Position numbers and translations under genes: made by a program. From Phytomonas francai (taxonomy: Eukaryota > Euglenozoa > Kinetoplastea > Trypanosomatida > Trypanosomatidae), in NCBI GenBank assembly GCA_001766655.1, contig MJCC01000002.1, forward strand, positions 951,366 through 1,015,365: a stretch of 64,000 nucleotides of DNA. The letters run 5' to 3'. Below the pieces are notes generated by a model, which was not told the DNA's origin, made no database searches, and worked only from the letters and a program-made list of their open reading frames with translations. Positions 27,166 to 36,429 of this stretch are shown piece after piece. Numbering within the stretch: position 1 is the first letter of the stretch; the number at the start of each line of letters is the position of its first letter.

Positions 27166-29136
27166 CTACTCTAATTGTGCTATACCCAGTATTTGAAATG
27201 GGTCATACCATAATGGAACTGATACGCAACCTTCCTCGACATGTTTGTCACTAATTGCAGCTAAAATACGAGCCATCCATTTCTCTTGTATGTTTGCGGC
27301 ATAATCTTTCTTCGCATTTATGAAATCAATGGTGTCCTTTTCAAGTGCTGACGAAAACGGTGGGGCACGCAACTCGACGGGAAGTCTTACCGCAGCTAAT
27401 GTGTTAACTCGAGGCAGTTTCCAGCGCTGGAAATCGCAGTTGTCGCTGAGAGTGGAACGCAGCGCGCTTGTCAGTGGCGAAGTAGAGATGGCTAGTGCGT
27501 CATCGGCTCGGTTGCGCTTTCGCACCTCTTCCATCTCCTCAAAAGAGGGCTTGAAAATGTACTTTTCCTCCATGACCAACACTAAGGCACCCCATGCGGC
27601 CCGCTTATCGGTGGGAATCATCGACAGCCCTCGCAACCACGTCAAGTCATCTGTTACCTTGTTTGCGTTGTCGGTTCGCCAGGCCCTGTGAGAAGCAGTA
27701 CTCCAGAGCGCTGGACCTTTGAATTGCACAAGCTGTCGAATAACGTGGATAAGTGATGTGACGTCGCCCTCGCGGATAAGAATGCCCACGAGGAACCTTA
27801 AACTGACCATGCCGCCAAGTCGTTCAAAGACGGTTTGAATGCCTTCACTCGAGGCAACCATAACGTCAGCGAGAATACGGATTTCACCGGGCAGTCGAGT
27901 GATCTCGCACAGGCGCACCAAACCCGGCATCGCCGCCGCGCGCTCGTCCGGGAAGGCGGCCTCAGGCTCCCCGCCCTTGACGTGCGCGAGCGCGGACAGC
28001 CAGTAGAGGTGCCGCATCTCCTCCGGCATCTGCTTCACCGCGACGGGGGCGAGGGGCGGGTGCGGGGCCGGGCCACGGGGCGTGGCGCGCGCGGCGGCCC
28101 GAACAGGGCCGGGCCCTGGCCCTGGCCCCCCCCCCCCAGGGGACCACGGCGCGATAAAAGGGGCCGTCTTCACCCCGGGCGCGGGCTGCGGGGCCGCCCG
28201 CCCCTCCATTCGCGTTCCGGGCGGCACGACCGTCGTCTTGCCCCCGCCAGGCGGCCTCGCGGGAGGGGCACCGGCTACTACCGGGCTGACGCCGCCCCTC
28301 CCGCGAAGGTACGTCTCGACCCTCGCGCGCCGCTCCTGGACGGAGGGAAAGCGGACGTTGGCGACGGACTGCTCGCCGCCGTACCGCGTGCCGCCCTTCT
28401 GCCAGTCCATGTACTTCGTGTGGTACGTCTGCTCCGTCAGCACCGTGCTGGGCAGGTGGCTCTCCGCGATGAGCAAGGGCGCGAGCTGCTGCGCGAAGGA
28501 GCTCCACAACGGCTTCATCGGGCCCGGCGGGAGGGTGTCGTAGAGCAGCTTCATCGTGTCACAGCAGCACGCGAAGTTGATCGCGAGCTCGCCCTTGTTG
28601 CGCCAAATGAAGCGCGTCATCGCATTCCCGTTTCGCCGCGCCACCTCCACGTGCTGCTTGTACTCGAGCCGCACCTGATGCAAAAACATCTCCACCGCGG
28701 CTCTAAAGTAGTCGACCATGCGATAGCAACCCTCGGGGTAGTTTGTCCGGTCATTCAAAATGCTACGCAGTAGAGAAGGTGTTTGGGAATTGCTCTGCAT
28801 GCGCGGTAGTAAGATATACTCGTTGTCAGGTCTTTCAAACTGTAAATCTGGGTTAAACTGTATCGTGCGGTTGGCGTTTATATAATTGGTCAGAAACTGG
28901 GCTCGACTTAAATTAGGTGTAAAGGACGGCTCGGCCGGTTGTGTGGCCAATTCATTTTCTTCCTCATTAGCACTATTAGAAGACGAGAACGTTGTGGTGG
29001 TTTCCTCATCCTCATTGTCGCTACTGCTGCCCGTAGATGTGGATTGTGTTGATACTGCTAAGGATAACGAAGAAGATTGTCCTTCGTCACTCCTAGTGAC
29101 CTGAGTAATTTGCTTCCGTTGAGGAATTGCAGACAT
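27166..29136 (-). CDS. Unknown 656-residue protein with Pro/Gly-rich centre
   Basis: Not recognised. The N-terminus is Ser/Thr/Glu-rich and disordered to about 75. A folded, helical region follows (about 85-275) with CYRMVDYFRAAVEMFLHQV and GELAINFACCCDTMKLLYDTL. Next comes a low-complexity segment of about 100 residues rich in Pro, Gly and Ala (about 280-375, including a Gly-Pro alternation), then a second helical region to the end (LPGEIRILADVMVASSEGIQTVFERLGG). The DNA of the middle third is very GC-rich with a C run of about 12 at 28127-28138, unlike both flanks. The single frame stays open through it. Alternating folded blocks and linker suggest a scaffold or RNA-associated protein, but I can give no function. 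ATG at 29134-29136. Confidence 0.75.
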   Translation of the reverse strand: MSAIPQRKQITQVTRSDEGQSSSLSLAVSTQSTSTGSSSDNEDEETTTTFSSSNSANEEENELATQPAEPSFTPNLSRAQFLTNYINANRTIQFNPDLQFERPDNEYILLPRMQSNSQTPSLLRSILNDRTNYPEGCYRMVDYFRAAVEMFLHQVRLEYKQHVEVARRNGNAMTRFIWRNKGELAINFACCCDTMKLLYDTLPPGPMKPLWSSFAQQLAPLLIAESHLPSTVLTEQTYHTKYMDWQKGGTRYGGEQSVANVRFPSVQERRARVETYLRGRGGVSPVVAGAPPARPPGGGKTTVVPPGTRMEGRAAPQPAPGVKTAPFIAPWSPGGGGPGPGPGPVRAAARATPRGPAPHPPLAPVAVKQMPEEMRHLYWLSALAHVKGGEPEAAFPDERAAAMPGLVRLCEITRLPGEIRILADVMVASSEGIQTVFERLGGMVSLRFLVGILIREGDVTSLIHVIRQLVQFKGPALWSTASHRAWRTDNANKVTDDLTWLRGLSMIPTDKRAAWGALVLVMEEKYIFKPSFEEMEEVRKRNRADDALAISTSPLTSALRSTLSDNCDFQRWKLPRVNTLAAVRLPVELRAPPFSSALEKDTIDFINAKKDYAANIQEKWMARILAAISDKHVEEGCVSVPLWYDPFQILGIAQLE

Positions 29137-29381
29137 TCTTCTTTTCCCGTGTGTGCACCGTATCTATAATGGTATTTAGATTAAAATAAGAAGGTATGGT
29201 ATTTATGAATGGATGAGCATGCAATCCTTTTGAAAGTGTATCCAAAAATAATTATTCGAAGCAAATATTATCAAATTAATTATCTGAGAGCATGTTTTCT
29301 CTTTTTATTATTATTTAAAGTGAGAAAATAGTAGCAGATTTTAAAGGCACATAAAAAAGGAATATAAATGTTTTTTTGGAC

Positions 29382-29870
29382 TCACTCTGTAGCGCATAAA
29401 GAAAGAATTTCAAGTTGTAACTGCGCCTCTCGTCTCTCAAGAAAAGAGACATAGTTGGGGTCATTTTCTTCAATTTGCTGGGCCTGGGAAAGAGAGGCCG
29501 GTTGTGTGAAACGAAGGCTGTCATTGAGTCCGCATTCACAGGACTGGCACTCTTCTAGAAGCTCACGGGTGTATCCCTGAAGATTCAGGGAATTTAAGAT
29601 ATCCCGACAGATCTCTTCAGTCATGTTTTCCTCGTTTAAAGCTTCGGTGATACGCCTAGAAGGCTCAACTGCGGGTTTGGGGATCAACGGAACCAAAAGG
29701 GCTGCACGGTAGACGAGCGCAGCATCAAGAGCCTTTATATGCGACATCAAAGAATCAGATCCTGAAGTGTCGATGATGTTTCGGGTGACAGCATGCATGA
29801 ACAAAGAAAGGTTTGGATTTTGAAGAAGCTCGAGAAAATTTAAAGTATGATGTGTTCCAGGGGGTTCCAT
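29382..29870 (-). CDS. Small unknown helical protein
   Basis: A 162-residue, mostly helical protein that I do not recognise. It starts MEPPGTHHTLNFLELLQNPN, has repeated Leu-rich amphipathic helices, a CECG cluster near residue 112 and an acidic/Gln-rich C-terminus (REAQLQLEILSLCATE). No membrane segment or signal. ATG at 29868-29870. The frame is intact, lies on the unit's strand and is flanked by AT-rich spacers, so a gene is likely; alternatives cannot be ranked without a search. Confidence 0.65.
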   Translation of the reverse strand: MEPPGTHHTLNFLELLQNPNLSLFMHAVTRNIIDTSGSDSLMSHIKALDAALVYRAALLVPLIPKPAVEPSRRITEALNEENMTEEICRDILNSLNLQGYTRELLEECQSCECGLNDSLRFTQPASLSQAQQIEENDPNYVSFLERREAQLQLEILSLCATE

Positions 29871-30823
29871 TTCAAAGAATTCTCTCTAAATTTCCACGGT
29901 GTGAATGTCTCACTGTAATGATTTCCTTACTTGAGATTGTCAATAAGATAGTTGAACAAAAATTAGGCAAAACTGGAAGAAAGGTACAAGTAAATTGGTT
30001 TGAGCGAGTGTTGTTCTAAATAGTTTTAATCCTGATTGAAATGGGCTTCACCATTTTTAAAAGGTCAAGGATTAGGCATAATCGCATCTTAAGCGCACAG
30101 GGAATAAATAGGCGCATGTTCCCTTCCTCTTTATTTTGGTCTGCATGATTTTGTATAAGCATATGATGTCAATAGACTGAGTTCAATGAGAAAACTCAAT
30201 AAACTGGAGGATATCGACATATGATGAAAGTGTAACTAGTAGCTTCCTCACTCTTTTGAATGCAGCTACATCATTAGAGCACATAAACAACTGTGAAATG
30301 ATTAGCATGTTTAGACATACTGCGAGCAGAACCTTTAAAGTATTAAAAGGCGCATACACCTCTCAACTTCACACCCTTAGTCCCACACAAACTGAAACAA
30401 AAATCACGCAGAAAAACCCTACGCTACAATACCATCTTGGGCATTACCTCGCTGGATGAGCCGCTGATAATGAGAAAACACAAAAGATGTGGCGGCGATG
30501 AGTTTATGAGGCTTTGCAGCACAACATTACGCATAGAAATAAAAAGAACTGATAAATGTAATGTTAGATTTCTTTTCGGAGACCCCTCATAAAGGCATGA
30601 ACTAAGGGGCCCTAATGCCAATATGGGCAACCCATCTTTTTTATTAGAAGTTTTTAATTAGCAACCCTTCTTATAGAAAATTATACACTTCAATAAGAAG
30701 AAAGACCCGAACCTTAGTAGCTTTCTAAGAACAGCATGTCATGTCTGTCCAACAGAAACAATATTTTGTCGCACATGTTGGGTACAGGATTGTAAAAGAG
30801 ATAGTTCTAAAAAAAAAAAAAAC
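29871..30823. other. Intergenic region of about 950 bp, no gene seen
   Basis: AT-rich. The longer frames on either strand either lack an ATG (30424-30630) or have no coding character. No RNA gene recognised. Confidence 0.55.
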
Positions 30824-31423
30824 CTAATCCAAAATGAGTCGACACGTCTTTTTACTTCTGACTAAAGTTAGTGCAGTGGAATACCTACTACAGTATTCTG
30901 CGGAAGCTGTATTAGACGGGATGAGCACATTCTTAGCTACCAATGTAAAAGCGCTATCACGTTCATACATCATTTCAAGCATAAAACAGATACCCTTCTC
31001 TGTCACAGCTGTCCCACTTATATCGACATAATCGATCTGAACTGCCTGTGGTGAAAACCGAAGAACGTGGGTAAAAAAAATAAGACACCCATCATTAACA
31101 AAGGGGCTGCTGGCTGAAAAAATGCTGCGTGCATTCGTCATGCGCCCATTCGCGATGGCAATTGCAACAGGCAACAAGGGAGCACATTCAATATGAACTT
31201 CAGGAGAATTGGTCATAAGAACATCAATGAGGTTCCTTTTTTCCTCCTCGGTCTTTGCCTCAGGCGTAAAGATCTGAAACATTTGATCAATAGAAAATTG
31301 GGTTTTCGCGGTGGCTTTTTTTATTTCCTCAAGCTGAGAAATCGCTTCAGATATTTGGAGTCGGGTCACCTCAGCTTCGCGATGGAGCTCAGAAAGAGTC
31401 TTCCGCTCACCATCGCTGTACAT
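30824..31423 (-). CDS. Unknown protein with N-terminal coiled coil
   Basis: A 199-residue protein that I do not recognise. Residues about 5-45 form a coiled coil (LSELHREAEVTRLQISEAISQLEEIKKATAK). The rest looks globular with beta-alpha alternation, including VQIDYVDISGTAVTEKGICFML, which resembles one leucine-rich-repeat turn of the ribonuclease-inhibitor type. No signal peptide, and no membrane helix that I trust. ATG at 31421-31423. Regulation is not visible beyond a pyrimidine tract upstream of the start. Confidence 0.65.
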   Translation of the reverse strand: MYSDGERKTLSELHREAEVTRLQISEAISQLEEIKKATAKTQFSIDQMFQIFTPEAKTEEEKRNLIDVLMTNSPEVHIECAPLLPVAIAIANGRMTNARSIFSASSPFVNDGCLIFFTHVLRFSPQAVQIDYVDISGTAVTEKGICFMLEMMYERDSAFTLVAKNVLIPSNTASAEYCSRYSTALTLVRSKKTCRLILD

Positions 31424-31755
31424 AATATGTTGTCCAACAGCAACTAGTTCTTTCCCCCCTTCAAATAATATTTACTTTTCGAAAAAAAAGTTCAAGCACA
31501 AAATATTCGCCAATGTTGTCCCCCTAACTGGACCAGTTTGAATACCTCAGGTCCTTAAACCAAAAAGAAAAAGAGCCCGTGTGTATATGTATTGAGTGCA
31601 GAAATAGGTATGGTAAAGAACATAATGCTGTTCAGAGCTTAAACTAAAAAAAATACGCATCAAGCAAATATATATATATACTATATATTCCAGTAGGGTG
31701 GAAAGAATCACCTCTTTTCCTGCAGCACACTCTCTTGCAAACCTCCCAGCGGATT
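31424..31755. other. Intergenic region with TA microsatellite
   Basis: About 330 bp; short TATATA run near 31670-31686. No gene seen. Confidence 0.55.
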
Positions 31756-32256
31756 TCAAACCTTCGACACACGCCGTTTTCGTGATTTTCTCTGGCGACT
31801 AGGATCTTTTAGATACACCTTTAGATAATCAAGCTTGACCTCCGTCTCGGTGCCGAATTCATCACGCACCTGCACAATTGGGTCCTTGAGTAAAATAGTC
31901 CACAAACCATCGATCATTCGGTAAACCGGAAAGACAGTGTCTTCATCCTCCTCCACTCGCCACGAGGATTCGTCGGCCACCGTCAGGGAGGTGGGCGACT
32001 CCCCCTCGGGCCCATGCTCCGCCGTAATAAGGGGTGTGGGGCGGGCCTCTAACGCTACCAGGCCCGCAGAGGCCCTGGGGCCAGGTACCTTGACAGCAAT
32101 GCGGGACATAACGGGAACCTCCGACAGGCAGCTGTCCATGGTCTCGTCGAAGATGCGCCATAGGTGCTCCTTTTGATCCCGCGTTAAGGAATGCTTGGCT
32201 GAGATTTCCTCCAGCGTGGCTGCTAACGCGACCCCCAGCAGACAATCACGGTACAT
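31756..32256 (-). CDS. TFIIA-2: Transcription factor IIA gamma subunit
   Basis: A 166-residue divergent TFIIA-gamma. The N-terminal helical part (YRDCLLGVALAATLEEIS...) follows the family pattern YR.T.LG..L...L.EL, and the C-terminal beta part VYRMIDGLWTILLKDPIVQV matches the family's TYRFCDNVWTFVLNDVEFR. Between them is an insertion of about 48 residues (60-107), acidic at its end (VEEDEDT), and the protein closes with a basic tail (RQRKSRKRR). Trypanosomatid TFIIA-gamma works in the TBP-SNAPc assembly on the spliced leader RNA gene promoter, so this gene is probably needed for all mRNA trans-splicing. Typical TFIIA-gamma is about 110 residues. ATG at 32254-32256. Confidence 0.82.
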   Translation of the reverse strand: MYRDCLLGVALAATLEEISAKHSLTRDQKEHLWRIFDETMDSCLSEVPVMSRIAVKVPGPRASAGLVALEARPTPLITAEHGPEGESPTSLTVADESSWRVEEDEDTVFPVYRMIDGLWTILLKDPIVQVRDEFGTETEVKLDYLKVYLKDPSRQRKSRKRRVSKV

Positions 32257-32637
32257 AGAGTATTATTCCCTAATTAATCTAAAACAACATAAGATATCAG
32301 CCTCATTGGCCCAGCAGTGTTACATAAATAAAATTAAAAAATAGCTGTATATAAATTTTCAGGCAGGTACAAGCACATCTTCCTCTAATTGTACCTTAAA
32401 AGAAGGTTTGATATGTTTTAAATAGGTTTCTTTAGATTGTCTAAACAAGGAGAAGTATAAAACACTACAACCATGCAACAGATAGTTGCTTATGGGTTCT
32501 GCCTTATTTTACATCCCTTGATAAAGGGATTCGCGATGAAAAAGATTAACTCTGGCGTTTCGGAAACCCATCACTGCAATCGTGAATATGTCTTGGAGAA
32601 ACCTGTCCAGACTAGCCTTTTTTCTTTCATGGATAGA
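32257..32637. other. Intergenic region, no gene seen
   Basis: About 380 bp of AT-rich DNA between TFIIA-gamma and the upstream helical-repeat gene. Confidence 0.55.
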
Positions 32638-34086
32638 TTATGAAACAGAGTGCCCAGACGAATCGATTCCGTACACACTTAGAACGTGATCATGGCGCTC
32701 CTTTAATATACTACTCTCTCTTTCGGATAGTTTACCTTTAGGTGTGGCCTGAAGGTCCAAAAGTCTTGGGTTATCTCTGGTCTGATCTAGTAATTTTATT
32801 TGAGCTTCATTACGGATATTGAGAATCGAGCATGCCCACAGTGCGTTGACGAGTGCAGAGGAGCGCATAGCGCTCCCGAGATGGGCCGCAAATAATTGCG
32901 TGCAACCATGAATCAGCTCGTCGTGGCGTTCCTGGACGGCGGCAAAACTTGCCAAGACACCGGCTGCCTCATCTATGCCAACATAGTCACCCTGCTTCAT
33001 AAGAGTCATAAACCGCGATGCGAGAAGTGGAAACAGTTCACCATCGAATAAATCAAAGGAACTAAGAGCGTTAAGAGTGTAATAAATCTCCTCTGCACGA
33101 AAATCGGACGGCAACTTGCATGCTCGCTCTGCTAAGACACCAAAGGCCTCCTCTAAAAGAACATTGGCCTTGAAAAGAGCATGAAAGGTCGTTGAGATCG
33201 AAACAGAATTGAAGGTGTTCGCCTGCTTCACGATATACTTTTCCACCGTCTCCATCAATTTCGGAGTTGCACGGCCAGCAGTAGCCAAGCAATCTAGAAA
33301 CGAGCCGACGAGTGGCGGTTGCATATCGTTGATGTTATCTATTAGCCTTGTCTCATAAACAGAGAAAATTTCTTCGTCGATAAAACCAAACTCAACAAAA
33401 GCGTCAAGAAGAGTGACTATCACAAGCGGTTGAGCATCCTTTCCCATCCGTGACGCCTGATCACGGAGAACCAACATCAAAGGTTTGTGAAAAAAATGCA
33501 CACGAGAAAGGGCATGGGCGACGTTGGCGATATGAGTCAGCTGAATTTCTGGACTTTTTAGCTTATTTGCTGCAGAATCGCAAAGAGCCTGAAATAAGGC
33601 CGTGTGGTGCACCCCAGCGCGCCCGTAAGCATTAATTATAAACGCTATTGATATTGCATTCATATTTGGAGCCTGTTTTATGAAAAGTGGAATAAATGTA
33701 AATAGTACCTCATAAAGAAGTGGTGAGGAAAGCACTAGGCAACTGTGTATCATTCGTGCAAGGGCGTACAGATCCGTGCTGGATACAGCAGCGGTATCGA
33801 TACCCATTTTGACAACTTTAGAGTAGAGTGGGCTTTTCACAGGGGAAATACGCAGCTGTGTCGCCATTTGACACACCTTTCTTGCCACCTCCCACGAAAA
33901 TCCTGAGGGTAGGTCCTCAAGAACTTCAGTCTCGAAAAGGCGACGACCATGACGAAGGAGCTCCGGTCTTCGATTAGTAGCTGTCTGCAGTGCTTCTTCA
34001 ATCTCCTCTATGCTATTCACAAAAGCTTGAGTCTTCATACCACATACTTGAGGCGTAAAGATCTTCCCCACCAGCAGCCGGCGCAT
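32638..34086 (-). CDS. Helical-repeat protein, probably mitochondrial RNA-binding
   Basis: A 482-residue protein built of degenerate alpha-helical repeats of about 36-40 residues from about 80 to 430. Each has a pattern like LYALARMIHSCLVLSSPLLYEVLF or FIINAYGRAGVHHTALFQAL, reminiscent of the octotricopeptide and FASTK/RAP-type repeats. No RAP domain is obvious at the C-terminus. The N-terminus (MRRLLVGKIFTPQVCG) is basic and hydrophobic and could be a mitochondrial presequence. In trypanosomatids such proteins serve mitochondrial RNA editing, stability or ribosome assembly; I cannot tell which. ATG at 34084-34086. Confidence 0.75.
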   Translation of the reverse strand: MRRLLVGKIFTPQVCGMKTQAFVNSIEEIEEALQTATNRRPELLRHGRRLFETEVLEDLPSGFSWEVARKVCQMATQLRISPVKSPLYSKVVKMGIDTAAVSSTDLYALARMIHSCLVLSSPLLYEVLFTFIPLFIKQAPNMNAISIAFIINAYGRAGVHHTALFQALCDSAANKLKSPEIQLTHIANVAHALSRVHFFHKPLMLVLRDQASRMGKDAQPLVIVTLLDAFVEFGFIDEEIFSVYETRLIDNINDMQPPLVGSFLDCLATAGRATPKLMETVEKYIVKQANTFNSVSISTTFHALFKANVLLEEAFGVLAERACKLPSDFRAEEIYYTLNALSSFDLFDGELFPLLASRFMTLMKQGDYVGIDEAAGVLASFAAVQERHDELIHGCTQLFAAHLGSAMRSSALVNALWACSILNIRNEAQIKLLDQTRDNPRLLDLQATPKGKLSERESSILKERHDHVLSVYGIDSSGHSVS

Positions 34087-34608
34087 TGAGGAGAAAAATG
34101 TTAGTATTTCGGCACGTTTTTCCTATTCTATAAGCATAGAGGGAGGTTTTTTTTTTAAGAAGAAGAAAACAAAGCAATGAGAAAAATAAATACAAGTAAA
34201 CAAAGAAAAGAAGGTTATAAATATAAGACGTCATAGAAAAGAATCAAGCAACGAGTATGAAAAATATGAATACTGTAGAATAAATAGGTAATGAAAAAAA
34301 AAGTAATACATCAACCTTTTACGATAATTACGTTGGGATTAAACACACCTCGTTCCCTTGGTAAAAACAACAACCGTAAATACTAAGGGTGCATAGTACC
34401 ACGCATTTGCTTGGTTAAAATTAAAAACCTACACAAAGGTCAACATAACTGTTCTTTCCATAATACTAATGCTCTATATTGTGTGTGGAGGGAGAGTATA
34501 TTTGCAACAGATGCGCAGAAAATAAAATAATTTTACAAATTTATATTTTATGCGTATGTACTAACTACATATGTGAAATATTGTTTCTATGAATGACAAG
34601 ATCTCTAA
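34087..34608. other. Intergenic region, no gene seen
   Basis: About 520 bp, AT-rich, with long A-rich purine stretches near 34148-34206 that are pyrimidine tracts on the coding strand and so candidate splice signals for the gene at 32638-34086. Confidence 0.6.
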
Positions 34609-35868
34609 CTAATGACAATAATGTCGCTGCAAGAATCCCATTTCTCTAAGGTATTCTTGGGTCTCGTGACTCGCATACCCCTCGCTGAACGAATCATCCT
34701 TGGTGTTCAAATTCGGATGGGGATCCTTCTTTTCGACAAAAAAGGTATGAGTGCCTTGGGATGCACTAGATTTGGGTGCAGATACTGAAGACGTGTCCTC
34801 CAGAATGCGTTCCATTGGCTTACTAAGATGTTGAGGGGACGCGGAGGTAGTAGCTCTACGCACAGGCTCCTTTCTCTTTGTTACATCCCCTGATGCCCTA
34901 GTAACGGCCGGAAACCCTCGCTTTAGCAGTCCAGATGTGCTCTCTAAGTCAATTTGGCTGGCGCGCCCACCCCCAGTCACGTGACGGTAGGGCGGAATTT
35001 CACGATCTAAGGATGGGGTGATCGAGGACACACGCGGGGGGGTAATCGTGGGCGGGACGTAGCCGGCCGCAGAAGTGTTCGCGGGGGGGGGGTCTGGGGG
35101 GTCCGCCGCCTTGTGGCCCCCGCCGGCCTCGCTCGCGGTGGAATGCAGGGTGTGAAGGCGCGAGGGCTGTTGGGTGCCCGGGGCCGTCCCGTGCGCCATC
35201 GGCGCCGTTCGAGCGTAGCGTGAGACCAGCAACGGGTTATTGCTGCGGCTAAGCTGGCTTCCGACGGTGGAACTAAGACTGTTGGCGCGACAATGGGGTG
35301 CACCGGTGGAGGGGTCCCAAGGTGCCGCCACAGAATCAACCGAGTTGTTCATATTCGTGCTACGGTTCATGGTGCTTTGGTAACCACTAACCTCCCCGGG
35401 TGGGGTGCACGAACGGAACTCCTCCGCAGTCGTCGTTGCGACCCTCGAGCTGCCAACTTTAGCGTGTTTTGTTTCTGCTTCGGCGGAGCTTGTATCTACG
35501 GGAATTGGGGCCGTTGTCGGCTTCGCCTTTACCGGCGCTGGTGCTGAACTCGGGGGCTCGGTCGTTTTTTCTTCTTTTTGCTCATGAGAATCTCGTGATC
35601 TATAAGGCCATAATTGGCTCATCTCGTTAAGCGTTTTTTTCATATCCTGCATGCATGGCATGAGACGATTTAGCTGAATTTGAATAATTTGCTGCTGGTG
35701 GTAAAGTGTCAAAAGAAGCATTCGATCATCTGCAGTAAACGTGTTAAGATTCCCCACACCACTTGTATTGAAAATGGGACTAGTGGAGTCCGCTGGAAGA
35801 TGTGAAGACGACGACATGAATAAATTTGCACCGGGCTGAGGTATTTCTGCAGGATAATTAAAGGACAT
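34609..35868 (-). CDS. Unknown, largely disordered protein
   Basis: A 419-residue protein that I do not recognise. Residues about 45-85 form a helix or short coiled coil (DRMLLLTLYHQQQIIQIQLNRL). The rest is Ser/Thr/Pro/Ala-rich and looks disordered, apart from a C-terminal block (about 365-419, THTFFVEKKDPHPNL ... SHETQEYLREMGFLQRHY) that may be a conserved short motif. The middle (about 35000-35300) is GC-rich with a G9 run near 35083. Many SP and TP sites could be phosphorylated; that is inference. ATG at 35866-35868. Confidence 0.7.
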   Translation of the reverse strand: MSFNYPAEIPQPGANLFMSSSSHLPADSTSPIFNTSGVGNLNTFTADDRMLLLTLYHQQQIIQIQLNRLMPCMQDMKKTLNEMSQLWPYRSRDSHEQKEEKTTEPPSSAPAPVKAKPTTAPIPVDTSSAEAETKHAKVGSSRVATTTAEEFRSCTPPGEVSGYQSTMNRSTNMNNSVDSVAAPWDPSTGAPHCRANSLSSTVGSQLSRSNNPLLVSRYARTAPMAHGTAPGTQQPSRLHTLHSTASEAGGGHKAADPPDPPPANTSAAGYVPPTITPPRVSSITPSLDREIPPYRHVTGGGRASQIDLESTSGLLKRGFPAVTRASGDVTKRKEPVRRATTSASPQHLSKPMERILEDTSSVSAPKSSASQGTHTFFVEKKDPHPNLNTKDDSFSEGYASHETQEYLREMGFLQRHYCH

Positions 35869-36429
35869 GACGTTCTAATGTTGAATAGTAATAATAAAAA
35901 TATCAATATCAATATTAGTATTATTACTATTATATATATATATAGGTATAATAAGGGAAACAGACTGTTTACCTTTGAAAAAAATCTAAAGTATCTAACT
36001 GTTTTAGGAGTATCAGTTTTCTTTTTTTTTCAATAGATAAATAAGTTTATCTCAAATAAAAATACTAAACAAAATGTTGAAGGAAAAGAAGCCATTCGAA
36101 ATTATATTCTAAAGGCAAAAAGCAAAACATCACGCAAATGGGAAAATTCAAACTATAAATTGTCAAGAAAACGTTGAAAATAGAATAAAGGACAACCCTC
36201 TTCGTAGCGATGAAGTAGCCACTTGATTTCTTTATTTTCACTGAAATTGACCATATCTAACCATGTACATGCATGTATATTTACTTGTATATGCATGCAT
36301 AAATATTCAGGACATACAGAGTTAAGCACCATAAAAAGCAACTGAAACTATATTTTCTTATATTGCAGCTCAGGATAGCTGCGTAATTGGAAGATCAGCG
36401 ACCTGTAACGCACTCAGTTTATGTTCCCT
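35869..36429. other. Intergenic region, no gene seen
   Basis: About 560 bp, AT-rich with ATT/TA repeats at about 35885-35950. No RNA gene recognised. Confidence 0.55.

Noticed and set aside
27835..28773. 312-codon plus-strand frame
   Set aside because: Shadow of the GC-rich centre of the minus-strand unknown gene; Arg/Gly/His-rich composition typical of antisense GC-rich coding DNA.
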